Of a stretch of 64,000 bases of DNA, positions 50,624 to 59,288 are shown piece by piece. Below the pieces are notes generated by a model that made no database searches, was not told where the DNA came from, and was given only the letters and a program-made list of their open reading frames with translations. The position numbers were made by a program, and so were the translations under genes. This DNA comes from Prescottella agglutinans (GTDB lineage Bacteria > Actinomycetota > Actinomycetes > Mycobacteriales > Mycobacteriaceae). Where the stretch lies: contig NZ_RKLP01000013.1 of NCBI RefSeq assembly GCF_004011865.1, positions 62,001 to 126,000 of the forward strand, in the 5' to 3' direction. Each line of letters starts with the position of its first letter. The stretch's first letter is position 1.

Positions 50624-50690
50624 GGTGATGCCGGCATCGCACCTCGAGCCGGCCCCGCGACGATCCGGTGAGCCTCCGGTGGGCCGACGG

Positions 50691-52103
50691 TCAACCCGGC
50701 CGATCCGCTGTTGCCGCGCGTGCCGCGCCGGGCAACCGGACTGTGAAGGTGTTGCCCGCCGGGTCCGAGGTCACGGTGATCGTCCCGCCGTGAAGAACCA
50801 CGTTCTCCTCGGCGAGCGCGAGCCCGATGCCACTGCCGCTGGTCCGGCCCCGGGACGCGTCGGCCTTGTAGAACCGCTCGAACAAGTGCTCGCGAACGTC
50901 CTCCGGGATGGCGGTGCCGTGGTCGGTCACGGTGATCACGGCATCGTCGCCGTCGGCGCACACAGTGACCTCCACCGGTGGGCTACCGTGCGCGAACGCA
51001 TTGGAGACGAGGTTCCCGACCGCGATGTCGATCCGCCGCCGATCCGCGACGACGACCACGGGTGCGGTGGCCTCCATGCGTACGCGGGACTCGAATCCGC
51101 GGGTCTGCAACGACTCCCGCACGACGTCGACGAGGTCGTGCGGTTCGGTGGCGAGATCGGCGCGGCCGGAGTCGAAGCGAGAGATCTCGATGACGTCCTC
51201 GGTGAGCCGGGACAATCGCCCCGCGCCCCGGCTCACGATGCGGGCGGCCCGTGCTGTGTCGGCGTCCATCGACTCGGCATCCTCCTCGAGCACCTCGGCG
51301 ACCGCGACCAGCGCCGCGATCGGCGTGCGGAGTTCGTGGAAGACGTCGGCGACGAACCGCCTGGCGTCGGCCTCCTTGGCCGCGAGATCGGCGACGGTGC
51401 GGTCGAGTTCGGCGGCGGAGCGGTTGAAGGTGGCAACCAGGTCGGCAAGCTCGTGGCTGGCACCGGCGGTGAGTTCCTGGCGTGGCCGACCCGGGACCAG
51501 TTCGGCCGCGGCAGCACTGAGCCGACGCAAGGGAAGCACGAGTCGACGCGCGGTCCACAGCCCGATCACTGCGGCCAGGACCGACACGACGACGGCGACC
51601 GCCGCCGCGCGACGCTCGAGCGAATCGATCTGGGACTGGGCCTCTGCCAGGTCGAACACGGCTGTGACATACGTCGGCGTCGACAGCGGCAGGTCGCGTT
51701 CTCCGACACGACCGCCCACGTAGAAGAGCGGTTTGCCGGCGTTGTCGACGCGCTGGAAGACCGGCAGCTCCGACCGCTCCAGGCGCGCGAGCAACTCCGG
51801 CGGCGGCCCGGGCACATCCGCGGGCCACGTGTCGGTGCGGACGTCGCCGGACCACGCCGTGCTGCCGTCGCCGATGCCGGTGAACTCGTACAGGTCTCGG
51901 CGCGTGGGGTGCGCGTCGAACCAGGGAACCGCGGAATCGAGGGTGTCGGTGAACGCGGTCAGCATCTGGTCCTGCGCGGTCGAGAAGATGTTGGCGCGTG
52001 CCTGCAGATACACGGCGGCGGACGTCGCGACCGCGGCGATGAAGGCGACCGACGCGACGAGTGCGGTGAGCCGGGCCTGCAGTCCCGGCGGGCGAATGTT
52101 CAT
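50691..52103 (-). CDS. two-component sensor histidine kinase
   Basis: 470 residues from ATG 52103. Two transmembrane helices (about 10-33 and 165-187) flank an extracellular sensor of about 130 residues. A HAMP-like linker follows, then the dimerisation/phospho-acceptor helix with FHELRTPIAALV (about 255) and the ATP-binding domain (VGNLVSNAFAHG, SGSGIGLALAEENVVLHGG). It is translationally coupled to the response regulator (ATGA). The layout resembles the envelope-stress pair CseBC. Confidence 0.85.
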   Translation of the reverse strand: MNIRPPGLQARLTALVASVAFIAAVATSAAVYLQARANIFSTAQDQMLTAFTDTLDSAVPWFDAHPTRRDLYEFTGIGDGSTAWSGDVRTDTWPADVPGPPPELLARLERSELPVFQRVDNAGKPLFYVGGRVGERDLPLSTPTYVTAVFDLAEAQSQIDSLERRAAAVAVVVSVLAAVIGLWTARRLVLPLRRLSAAAAELVPGRPRQELTAGASHELADLVATFNRSAAELDRTVADLAAKEADARRFVADVFHELRTPIAALVAVAEVLEEDAESMDADTARAARIVSRGAGRLSRLTEDVIEISRFDSGRADLATEPHDLVDVVRESLQTRGFESRVRMEATAPVVVVADRRRIDIAVGNLVSNAFAHGSPPVEVTVCADGDDAVITVTDHGTAIPEDVREHLFERFYKADASRGRTSGSGIGLALAEENVVLHGGTITVTSDPAGNTFTVRLPGAARAATADRPG

Positions 52104-52783
52104 GCGACAGGTCCGAACCGGTAGCCGAAGCCGCGAACCGTCTGCACGTACCGGGGATTCGACGGCTCCTTCTCGAGCTTCGCGCGCAGCCGCTGCACGC
52201 ACGCGTCGACCAGCCGAGAGCCGCCGAGGTGGTCGAAGCCCCACACCCTTTCGAGTAGCTGCTCGCGCGAGAACACCTGGCCGGGGCGCTCGGAGAGGGC
52301 CAGCAACAGCTGCCATTCGGTACGGGTGAGCTCGGGCTGCCGGGCGCCCTCGGTGATCGTCAGCGCGGCTCGGTCGATGACGAGGTCACCGTGCACCTCG
52401 CGCGCGGCGGGGGCGGCCACCGCCGGGGCGCGGCGCAACACCGCCTTGATGCGGGCGTCGAGAATGCGGGGCTGCACGGGTTTGACGACGTAGTCGTCGG
52501 CGCCTGTCTCGAGCCCCGACACGACATCGAAGTCCTCGCCGCGCGCGGTGAGCATGATGATCGGGACCGTGCTGCGGGCGCGGATCCGCCGGCACACCTC
52601 GAACCCGTCGATACCGGGCAGCATCACGTCCAGCACGACGATGTCCACGGGCCGGTCCGCCAGCGCGGACAGGCCGGCCTCGCCGCTCGGGGCCGGCGCC
52701 ACCGTGTGCCCGTAGCGGTGCAGGGCGAGGCTCAGCGCGTCGCGCAGGTTGTCGTCGTCCTCGATCAGCAGCACCGCAGTCAT
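52100..52783 (-). CDS. OmpR-family response regulator
   Basis: 227 residues from ATG 52783 behind GGGAGG. The receiver domain has the acidic pocket IEDDD, the phospho-acceptor Asp in VLDVMLPGIDGFEVCRR, and the Lys in DDYVVKPV. A winged-helix DNA-binding domain (EWQLLLALSERPGQVFSREQ, then YVQTVRGFGYRFG) completes it. It forms an operon with the kinase downstream and is divergent from a D,D-carboxypeptidase, a probable target. Confidence 0.9.
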   Translation of the reverse strand: MTAVLLIEDDDNLRDALSLALHRYGHTVAPAPSGEAGLSALADRPVDIVVLDVMLPGIDGFEVCRRIRARSTVPIIMLTARGEDFDVVSGLETGADDYVVKPVQPRILDARIKAVLRRAPAVAAPAAREVHGDLVIDRAALTITEGARQPELTRTEWQLLLALSERPGQVFSREQLLERVWGFDHLGGSRLVDACVQRLRAKLEKEPSNPRYVQTVRGFGYRFGPVA

Positions 52784-52894
52784 GGCGCCCATCCTCCCGG
52801 CCACCGGCGGCGGCAGGATGGGCGCCACACCTTGTAGCAGAACGGTGACGCAACACCCGCAGGATTCGGACACCCGGCCGCGACGGTGGACGTC

Positions 52895-53785
52895 ATGCAC
52901 ATCATTCGCAGGGGAGTCGCCTTCCCCATCGCCGTCGTGATCCTGCTGGTCGGAGTGACGCTGTGGTTCGTCGATGTCATGGCCCGGCCGGGATCGAGCG
53001 GACCCGTCGGCCTGTCCCGGCACGGTGCCACGACCGCGTACACCTTCGTCGACGATCCGAACGGCGAGATCCGGGTGGGTGGGGCTCGCGAGCAACGTCC
53101 CCGGCCCACCGCGAGCACCGCAAAGCTCATCACCGCTCTGACGGTGCTCGAGCGGAGGCCGCTGGCGCCGGGTGAGGACGGGCCGGTACTGACGATGACG
53201 GGCGCCGACACCGATCTCTACAGCAGCTACGCCGGACGGGGCGGTTCGGCGGTCGCCGTGGGAGACGGACAGGAGTTGTCCGAGTACGAGATGCTCGTCG
53301 GCATGCTGCTGCCGTCGGCGAACAATCTCGCGGACAGCCTCGCCGTGTGGGCGTTCGGTTCCCTGTCCGAATATCGGACGGCGGCAAACGAGTTGGTCCG
53401 CGCGCTGGGGATGACCTCGACGACCGTGGGTACGGACGCGAGCGGCTTCTCGCCGACGACGACGAGCACCGCGCGGGACCTGACCCTGCTCGCGGCGGCG
53501 GCCGTGCGAAATCCGGTGATCGCCGAGATCGTCGCGCAGGAGGAGGCGGTGCTTTCGGGCGTCGGGGTTGTCCGCAACACGAACCGGCTTCTCGGCCGGC
53601 AGGGTGTCGTGGGCCTCAAGACCGGCACGACCGGCGAGGCGGGCGGGGTGTTCCTGTTCGCCGCGAGGGTCGGTGTCCCGGGCCGGCTCGTGGTGGGGGC
53701 GGTGCAGGGCGAGGGCCGCTCGGCGGACGACGCCATCGACCGGGCGTCCCGGCTGCTCGACGAGATCGGGGGTACCGAGAGTTGA
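52895..53785 (+). CDS. membrane-anchored serine D,D-carboxypeptidase (low-MW PBP)
   Basis: 296 residues from ATG 52895. One N-terminal hydrophobic helix (about 8-29) anchors or exports it. The three penicillin-binding motifs are Ser74-x-x-Lys77 (ASTAKLIT), SAN at 141-143 (PSANN) and KTG at 242-244 (LKTGTTG). It trims the terminal D-Ala of peptidoglycan stems or acts as an endopeptidase outside the membrane. Divergent from the two-component system over 111 bases, which suggests envelope-linked control. Confidence 0.87.
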   Translation: MHIIRRGVAFPIAVVILLVGVTLWFVDVMARPGSSGPVGLSRHGATTAYTFVDDPNGEIRVGGAREQRPRPTASTAKLITALTVLERRPLAPGEDGPVLTMTGADTDLYSSYAGRGGSAVAVGDGQELSEYEMLVGMLLPSANNLADSLAVWAFGSLSEYRTAANELVRALGMTSTTVGTDASGFSPTTTSTARDLTLLAAAAVRNPVIAEIVAQEEAVLSGVGVVRNTNRLLGRQGVVGLKTGTTGEAGGVFLFAARVGVPGRLVVGAVQGEGRSADDAIDRASRLLDEIGGTES

Positions 53786-53796
53786 CGTCGTGACGC

Positions 53797-54609
53797 TCAG
53801 TGACCGACGGGGGCGTCGAACCCCTTCTCCGCCAACCACTCGAGGACGGTGTCGGCGACCTCCGGCCAGCCGTGGTCGATGGTGAGCGAGTGCCCACGGT
53901 CGGCGAACACGACGTAGTCGTTGTCCGTGTGGGCCTTGCGGTAGCGGTGATGCGCCGACCGGCTCACCGATTCGGGCACCGAGTGGTCCTGGCCGCCGCC
54001 GAGGATCAGCAGCGGACCCCGTTCGACGTTCGTGTCGACGTGCGCGGGCGAACCGGGCAGGACGTTCGCGAACGCCGCCTGGAACAGCGGGCGGCCCGGG
54101 GACGGGATGGACCAGTGCTCGTACAGCGCGTCGGACTCGCTGCGGTCGAGGGCGTTGCCGAACCTGTACGCGAACGCGTCCGGGGTGAGGGTCACGCTCC
54201 GTTTCGCGTTCGCGGGATTGCCGAGCACGGGGAACGAGGTCCTCAACTGGGCGAACGGCAGCGCCTTCACACCCTGGATCTGTGCGGGGTCGATCGCGAC
54301 GGCGGCCGCGGCGACGTCGGCGGCGAGGAGCTTCTGCGCGATCAGGCCGCCGAACGAATGGCCGATGACGATCGGTTTGCGGCCGAGCGGGGCGATCGCC
54401 TCCGCGAAGTGTGCGGTGATCTCGTCGATGCCGTTGCCGGCCTGGTCCTCGGCGTGCGCGCGGGTGTCGGAGATGCTCGGCGCCTCGCCGGGCCACGTGG
54501 GTGCGACGGTCCGGAATCCGGCCGCTCCGAACTTCGCGCGCCACGGGTCCCAGGACGACGCGGCGAGCCAGAGGCCGTGGATGAACATGACAGGCGGGGT
54601 GTCGGGCAT
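53797..54609 (-). CDS. alpha/beta hydrolase (serine esterase type)
   Basis: 270 residues from ATG 54609. FIHGLWLAASSWDPW carries the oxyanion hole, IGHSFGGLIAQKL the nucleophile Ser (about 108), GGGQDHSVPE the acid and FADRGHSLTIDHGW the catalytic His. Such esterases act on small acyl or lipid-like esters. It shares a divergent promoter region with kshA, which contains a KstR-like box, so it may belong to steroid metabolism; this is inferred. Confidence 0.82.
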   Translation of the reverse strand: MPDTPPVMFIHGLWLAASSWDPWRAKFGAAGFRTVAPTWPGEAPSISDTRAHAEDQAGNGIDEITAHFAEAIAPLGRKPIVIGHSFGGLIAQKLLAADVAAAAVAIDPAQIQGVKALPFAQLRTSFPVLGNPANAKRSVTLTPDAFAYRFGNALDRSESDALYEHWSIPSPGRPLFQAAFANVLPGSPAHVDTNVERGPLLILGGGQDHSVPESVSRSAHHRYRKAHTDNDYVVFADRGHSLTIDHGWPEVADTVLEWLAEKGFDAPVGH

Positions 54610-54888
54610 GGTTCGCGTCCTTCCGGATCGTGGAACGGGTACCCAGTACTCGTTTCTCACCATGCCCTTCCCCGCGGCGTCGTCGGCCGACAAACGCCGT
54701 GGCGGGCCGTAACGATATGGACTTTGGTCACCAATCAAGGACAAACGGTCCGATTCGGTCCCGTTCAGTGAGATTCGTGCAACCCTCGACTGACACGTGT
54801 TCCAGTGTGAAGCGGGACACATTTGATCAAACGAGTGGTTGATCCGAGTAATCGGACGTTTTCACTGGAAAGGGTTCGGGGAGCTGAC
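54610..54888. other. divergent promoter region of hydrolase and kshA
   Basis: 279 bases without a supported gene. It contains the KstR-like box (54791-54804) and a possible ribosome site (GGGGAGCTGAC) before kshA. The remainder shows nothing distinctive. Confidence 0.55.
54791..54804 (+). promoter_or_regulatory. KstR-like box upstream of kshA
   Basis: TGACACGTGTTCCA matches the KstR consensus TnnAACnnGTTnnA except for one base (C for A at the fourth position). It contains the perfect palindrome ACACGTGT. It lies 84 bases upstream of the kshA start codon. KstR represses steroid catabolic genes in mycolic-acid actinomycetes. Confidence 0.55.
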
Positions 54889-56040
54889 ATGACGACGATG
54901 GAGACGGACAACGAGGAAGTTCGGATGATCGACGCCGGTGAGGCTCCGGCTCGGTTCGCCCGGGGTTGGCACTGTGTGGGTCTGACGCGTGAACTGCGCG
55001 ACGGGAAGCCGCACTCGATCCACGCCTTCGGCACCAAGCTGGTGGTGTTCGCCGACAGCCAGGGCGATCTGAAGGTGCTCGACGCGTACTGCCGGCACAT
55101 GGGTGGCGACCTGAGCCAGGGTGAGATCAAGGGCGATTCGGTCGCGTGCCCGTTCCACGACTGGCGCTGGAACGGCAACGGCAAGTGCACCGACATCCCG
55201 TATGCCCGCCGGGTTCCGCCGCTCGCGAAGACCCGCGCGTGGACCACGATGGAGAAGGACGGCCTGCTGTTCGTCTGGCACGACCCGGAGGGCAACCCGC
55301 CGCCGGCGGAGGTCACGATCCCGGACATGAGTCAGCCGGGTGAGGAGTGGACCGACTGGGTGTGGAAGCAGATCACCATCGACACCAACTGTCGCGAGAT
55401 CATCGACAACGTCGTCGACATGGCGCACTTCTTCTACGTGCACTACGGCTTCCCGATCAAGTTCAAGAACGTCTTCGAGGGCCACATCGCGACCCAGTAC
55501 TACGAGGGCGTCGGCCGTGACGACATGGTCCGCCCGACCAGCACGCAGCCGGCCGCGACCGGCAACGATTCGGTGGCGTCCTACTACGGCCCCTCGTTCA
55601 TGATCGACGAGCTCGCCTACCACTACCCCGATTTCTCGATCGACTCGATCCTCATCAACTGCCACTACCCGATCGCGCCGGACAAGTTCGTGCTCATGTA
55701 CGGCATCAAGGTCAAGCAGACCGACGCGATCCAGGGCGAGAAGGCACAGGATCTCGCGACGACGATGGCGTCGTACATCACGATCGGTTTCGAGCAGGAC
55801 GTCGCGATCTGGAAGAACAAGACCCGGATCGAGAACCCGCTGCTGTGCGAGGAGGACGGCCCGGTCTACCAGCTGCGCCGCTGGTACGAGCAGTTCTACG
55901 TCGACGTCGCCGACATCACGCCCGACATGGTGGCCCGCTTCGAGTTCGAGATGGACACCACCAAGCCGGTCGCGGCCTGGCGGCGCGAGGTCGCCGAGAA
56001 CCTGGAGCGCCGGGCCGCCGAGATCGCCGCTTCGAACTAG
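54889..56040 (+). CDS. kshA: 3-ketosteroid 9-alpha-hydroxylase, oxygenase component
   Basis: 383 residues, Rieske non-haem iron oxygenase. The Rieske cluster ligands are Cys68 and His70 (YCRHMGG) and Cys87 and His90 (CPFHDW). The mononuclear iron ligands are His180, His185 (DMAHFFYVHYGFP) and Asp304 (FEQDVAIW), matching KshA numbering almost exactly. It hydroxylates C9 of androstenedione-type steroids, triggering ring B opening. The reductase partner KshB is not in the window. The ATG at 54889 follows GGGGAGCTGAC. Next comes a quinone oxidoreductase. Confidence 0.93.
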   Translation: MTTMETDNEEVRMIDAGEAPARFARGWHCVGLTRELRDGKPHSIHAFGTKLVVFADSQGDLKVLDAYCRHMGGDLSQGEIKGDSVACPFHDWRWNGNGKCTDIPYARRVPPLAKTRAWTTMEKDGLLFVWHDPEGNPPPAEVTIPDMSQPGEEWTDWVWKQITIDTNCREIIDNVVDMAHFFYVHYGFPIKFKNVFEGHIATQYYEGVGRDDMVRPTSTQPAATGNDSVASYYGPSFMIDELAYHYPDFSIDSILINCHYPIAPDKFVLMYGIKVKQTDAIQGEKAQDLATTMASYITIGFEQDVAIWKNKTRIENPLLCEEDGPVYQLRRWYEQFYVDVADITPDMVARFEFEMDTTKPVAAWRREVAENLERRAAEIAASN

Positions 56041-56054
56041 CGATCGAACCGAGG

Positions 56055-56074
56055 CCGCCGGGAATACCCGGCGG
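56055..56074 (+). terminator. hairpin between kshA and oxidoreductase
   Basis: CCGCCGGG-AATA-CCCGGCGG is a perfect 8-base stem with a 4-base loop, 14 bases after the kshA stop and 20 before the next ATG. Without a T tract it may attenuate rather than end transcription. Confidence 0.6.
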
Positions 56075-56094
56075 TGTCCCGGGGTTGTCCGGTC

Positions 56095-57024
56095 ATGGCG
56101 AAAACCGTTGTGGCCAACGCATATGGTGGGCCGGAGGTCCTCGAAGTGATCGACGAGGACCTCCCGTCGCCCGGCCCCGGCCAGGTCGTCGTGGAGATGC
56201 GCGCGATCGGCGTCAATCCCATCGACTACAAGCTCTACAGCGGCGAGTTCGGGCGGGACCCCGCGCGGCTGCCGGTCCGCCCGGGCGTCGAGGGGGCGGG
56301 TGTCGTCGTCGCCGTCGGAGACGAGGAAACGGACGTCCGGGTCGGGGAGGAAGTGGTCGTCTACGCGGGTGCCGGCGCCTATTCCGAGCGGGTGCTGGTG
56401 TCCGCGGCGGACGTTCTGCCCAAACCGGAGCCCGTGCCGTGGGAGTCCGCGGCGTGTCTGCTCGTCGCGGGCGGCACCGCGGTCGACGCCCTGACCGTGA
56501 CCCGGGTCGGGGAGGGAGATGTCGTCGTCGTCCAGGGCGCCGCCGGTGGTGTCGGCGAGCTGGTGGTGCAGCTCGCCGTGGCGCGGGGCGCGATCGTCGT
56601 CGGTGTGGCCTGGGAGAAACACCACGACTTTCTGCGGACACTCGGCGCGGCGCCGGTGTTGCCCGGTGACGGCCTGCCGGAGCGGATCCGGGCTGTCGCC
56701 CCGGACGGCGTCGACGCGGTGATCGACACGGTCGGCACCGACGACGTCGTCGACGCCTCGCTCGCCCTGGGTGCCCCCCTCGACCGCATCGTCACGATCG
56801 TCGCGTTCGAACGGGCGGCGCGGGACGGCTTCCTCGCGATCGGTGCGGGCAACGAGAACAGCGATCGGATCCGCAGGGAGGCGCGCCCACTCCTCATCGA
56901 CATGGCGGGCAACGGTGGCCTGAACGTGGTGGTCGGCACCCGGTTCCCGCTCGCCCAGGCCGCCGATGCCCATCGCGCCCTCCGCGAGCCTCACGCGCGC
57001 GGAAAGTTCGTGCTGATTCCCTAG
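56095..57024 (+). CDS. NADPH:quinone oxidoreductase (zinc-free MDR family)
   Basis: 309 residues from ATG 56095. GroES-like N-domain with GPGQVVVEMRAIGVNPIDYK, then the Rossmann motif VVVQGAAGGVGELVVQLAVA (about 143-162), typical of quinone oxidoreductases that lack the structural zinc Cys cluster. It reduces quinones or enones with NADPH. It follows kshA by 54 bases and may share its transcript. The stop overlaps the convergent MFS gene by four bases. Confidence 0.85.
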   Translation: MAKTVVANAYGGPEVLEVIDEDLPSPGPGQVVVEMRAIGVNPIDYKLYSGEFGRDPARLPVRPGVEGAGVVVAVGDEETDVRVGEEVVVYAGAGAYSERVLVSAADVLPKPEPVPWESAACLLVAGGTAVDALTVTRVGEGDVVVVQGAAGGVGELVVQLAVARGAIVVGVAWEKHHDFLRTLGAAPVLPGDGLPERIRAVAPDGVDAVIDTVGTDDVVDASLALGAPLDRIVTIVAFERAARDGFLAIGAGNENSDRIRREARPLLIDMAGNGGLNVVVGTRFPLAQAADAHRALREPHARGKFVLIP

Positions 57025-58340
57025 CCCGCCCGGACCCGCGGCGACTTCGCGATCGCCAACGACATCACGGCCGCGATCGCACACAGCCCGCCGGCCACGT
57101 AGAACGCCGCGTCGTAGCCGCCGAACCGATCGCGCACGAGTCCCGCAAGGAACGCCACCAGGCCCGCGCCGATCTGGTGCGACGCCAGCACCCAGCCGAA
57201 GACGATCGGGCCGTCGGCGCCGAAGTGTTTGCGGCACAGCGCGACCGTGGGTGGAACCGTCGCGACCCAGTCGAGGCCGTAGAAGATGATGAACGCGATC
57301 ATCGGCGGGTGCACCGTCTCGGCGAACAGCAGCGGCAGCACCATCAGGGACAGACCGCGCAGCAGGTAGTAGATCCCGAGCAGTTTGCGGGCGTCGAACC
57401 GGTCCGTGAACCATCCCGACGCGATGGTGCCGACCAGGTCGAAGATGCCGATCACCGCCAGCAGGCTCGCCGCCGCGGTGACCGGCATGCCGTGGTCGTG
57501 CGCGGCCGGAACGAAGTGCGTGCCGACCAGTCCGTTGGTGCTGGCGCCGCAGATCGCGAACGTGCCTGCGAGCAACCAGAACACGCGGGTCCGCGCGGCC
57601 GACCGCAGCACCCCGAGCGCGCGTCCGACCGCGCCGCCGGGCGCGTCCGGGACCGCCGGGCGGACGTAGTCGGCCGGTGCCCCATAGGGTGTCGTCCCGA
57701 CGTCCTCGGGGCGGTCGCGGAGGAACATCAGCACCAGGGGCACCACGGCGAGGGCGGCGGCCGCCACGGTGAGCGACACCGTCTGCCAGTCGTAGCGCTC
57801 GGCGAGCATGGCGAGGACCGGGAGGAACACCAATTGTCCGGCCGCGCCGCCCGCGGTGAGGATGCCGGTGACCAGGCCGCGGCGGGCGACGAACCAGCGG
57901 TCGGTGACGGTCGCGACGAACGCGAGCGCCATCGACCCGGTCCCGAGACCCACCAGCACGCCCCACAGCAGGATCAACTGCCACGTCGTGGTCATGAACA
58001 CCGTGAGGCCGCTGCCCAGGGCGACGAGGGCCAACGCCGAGGCCACGATCCGGCGCATGCCGAACCGCTCCATCAGGGCGGCGGCGAACGGGGCGGTGAG
58101 CCCGTAGAGCACGAGGTTGACCGACACGGCCGCCGAGATGCTCGCCCGCGACCATCCGAAGTCGTCGTGCAGGGGGTCGATCAGCACGGACGGCGCGGCC
58201 CGGAAACTGGCGGCACCGACCAGCGCCAGGAACGCGACGGCGGCGGCCAGCCACGCCGGGTGGATCCGAGGGCCGCGCCCGGAGGGGGTCGAGCTGGGGG
58301 TGGAACGGGGCGGGGCGATCTCGGAACTCACGGCGTACAT
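57021..58340 (-). CDS. MFS transporter
   Basis: 439 residues from ATG 58340 (or GTG 58331). Twelve predicted helices; GAASFRAAPSVLIDPLHDDF at the start and LVLYGLTAPFAAALMERFGM as motif A place it in the oxalate/formate-like or YbfB-unlike carboxylate transporter groups. The substrate is not evident; steroid intermediates or monocarboxylates would fit the neighbourhood. It lies 43 bases downstream of an SDR gene on the same strand. Confidence 0.82.
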   Translation of the reverse strand: MYAVSSEIAPPRSTPSSTPSGRGPRIHPAWLAAAVAFLALVGAASFRAAPSVLIDPLHDDFGWSRASISAAVSVNLVLYGLTAPFAAALMERFGMRRIVASALALVALGSGLTVFMTTTWQLILLWGVLVGLGTGSMALAFVATVTDRWFVARRGLVTGILTAGGAAGQLVFLPVLAMLAERYDWQTVSLTVAAAALAVVPLVLMFLRDRPEDVGTTPYGAPADYVRPAVPDAPGGAVGRALGVLRSAARTRVFWLLAGTFAICGASTNGLVGTHFVPAAHDHGMPVTAAASLLAVIGIFDLVGTIASGWFTDRFDARKLLGIYYLLRGLSLMVLPLLFAETVHPPMIAFIIFYGLDWVATVPPTVALCRKHFGADGPIVFGWVLASHQIGAGLVAFLAGLVRDRFGGYDAAFYVAGGLCAIAAVMSLAIAKSPRVRAG

Positions 58341-58383
58341 TGTGGCGTTCGCCCTCGGGACCGCGCTGGTCGGCCCGACGGAA

Positions 58384-59175
58384 CTAGTTCGGCAGCAGCG
58401 CCGGCGGCGTGCCCGGCAGACCCGGGTAGTAGGTGCCGGCCGACCAGCCGCCGTCCACGGCCAGTTCGGCGCCCGAGATGTACGACGCCTCGTCACTGGC
58501 GACGAACAGCGTGGCGCGCGCGATGTCCTCCGATTCGCCGATCCGCTGGAGCGGCACACCCACGTACTTGCTCTGCAGGTCGTCGCCGACCAGGCCGCCC
58601 GGATTGCCGAGCGTGGTGTCCACGCCGCCGGGATGGACCGAGCACACGCGGATACCCGCCGGCCCCAACTCGTAGGCGAGGGCCTTGGTGAGGCCGCGCA
58701 CCGCCCACTTGCTCGCGGTGTAGGCGGCGAGCCCGTTGACGCCGCGCAGTCCGTCGACCGAGGAGATGTTGACGATCACGCCGCGCCCGGCCTTCTTCAT
58801 GGTCGGCACGACGGCCTTGGCGCCCAGCAGGTTTCCGAGAACATTGACGTCGAGCAGACGTTCGGTCCTGGCGACGTCGATGTCCTCGATCGGCGCCCAG
58901 TGCATCACGCCGGCGTTGTTGACGAGGATGTCGATCGCGCCGAACCGCTCGGCGGTCTGCGCGGTGAACGCCGTCCACGAGTTCTCGCTGCTCACGTCCA
59001 GCGGGGCGAAGAACGCCGCGTCGCCCAGTTCCTCGGCGAGGGCGCGGCCCTGCTCCTCCAGGACGTCGCCGAGTGCCACGCGCGCACCCTCGGCGACGAA
59101 CAACCGGGCCGTGGCTGCTCCCATGCCCTGCGCTGCTCCGGTGATGATCGCGACCTTGCCGTCGAGCCGTGCCAT
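58384..59175 (-). CDS. short-chain dehydrogenase/reductase (hydroxysteroid-DH-like)
   Basis: 263 residues from ATG 59175. Classical SDR with the NAD-binding ITGAAQGMGAATARLFVAEG (about 10-29), NNAG (about 86), the catalytic Ser in VNISSVDGL and Tyr/Lys in AAYTASKWAV (about 152). The start MARLDGKVAIITGAAQGMG resembles 3-alpha/20-beta-hydroxysteroid dehydrogenases. Likely oxidises a hydroxyl of a steroid or other secondary alcohol with NAD. Near kshA this is coherent, though SDR specificity cannot be read by eye. Confidence 0.82.
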   Translation of the reverse strand: MARLDGKVAIITGAAQGMGAATARLFVAEGARVALGDVLEEQGRALAEELGDAAFFAPLDVSSENSWTAFTAQTAERFGAIDILVNNAGVMHWAPIEDIDVARTERLLDVNVLGNLLGAKAVVPTMKKAGRGVIVNISSVDGLRGVNGLAAYTASKWAVRGLTKALAYELGPAGIRVCSVHPGGVDTTLGNPGGLVGDDLQSKYVGVPLQRIGESEDIARATLFVASDEASYISGAELAVDGGWSAGTYYPGLPGTPPALLPN

Positions 59176-59288
59176 GCGTCCTCCGAAATCCGTTGCAGGC
59201 CGGACTGTCCGGCCCACGACGGACCATCGCGCGATCGACGGCGGAAGGGAAGGGCGTTTCTCGCTCAGTGGTACGCGTCACACCGTGG

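Noticed and set aside
54862-58254. An 1130-codon minus-strand frame across kshA and the oxidoreductase
   Set aside because: A frame antisense to well-supported genes with repetitive Arg, Asp, Val and His content; no domain.
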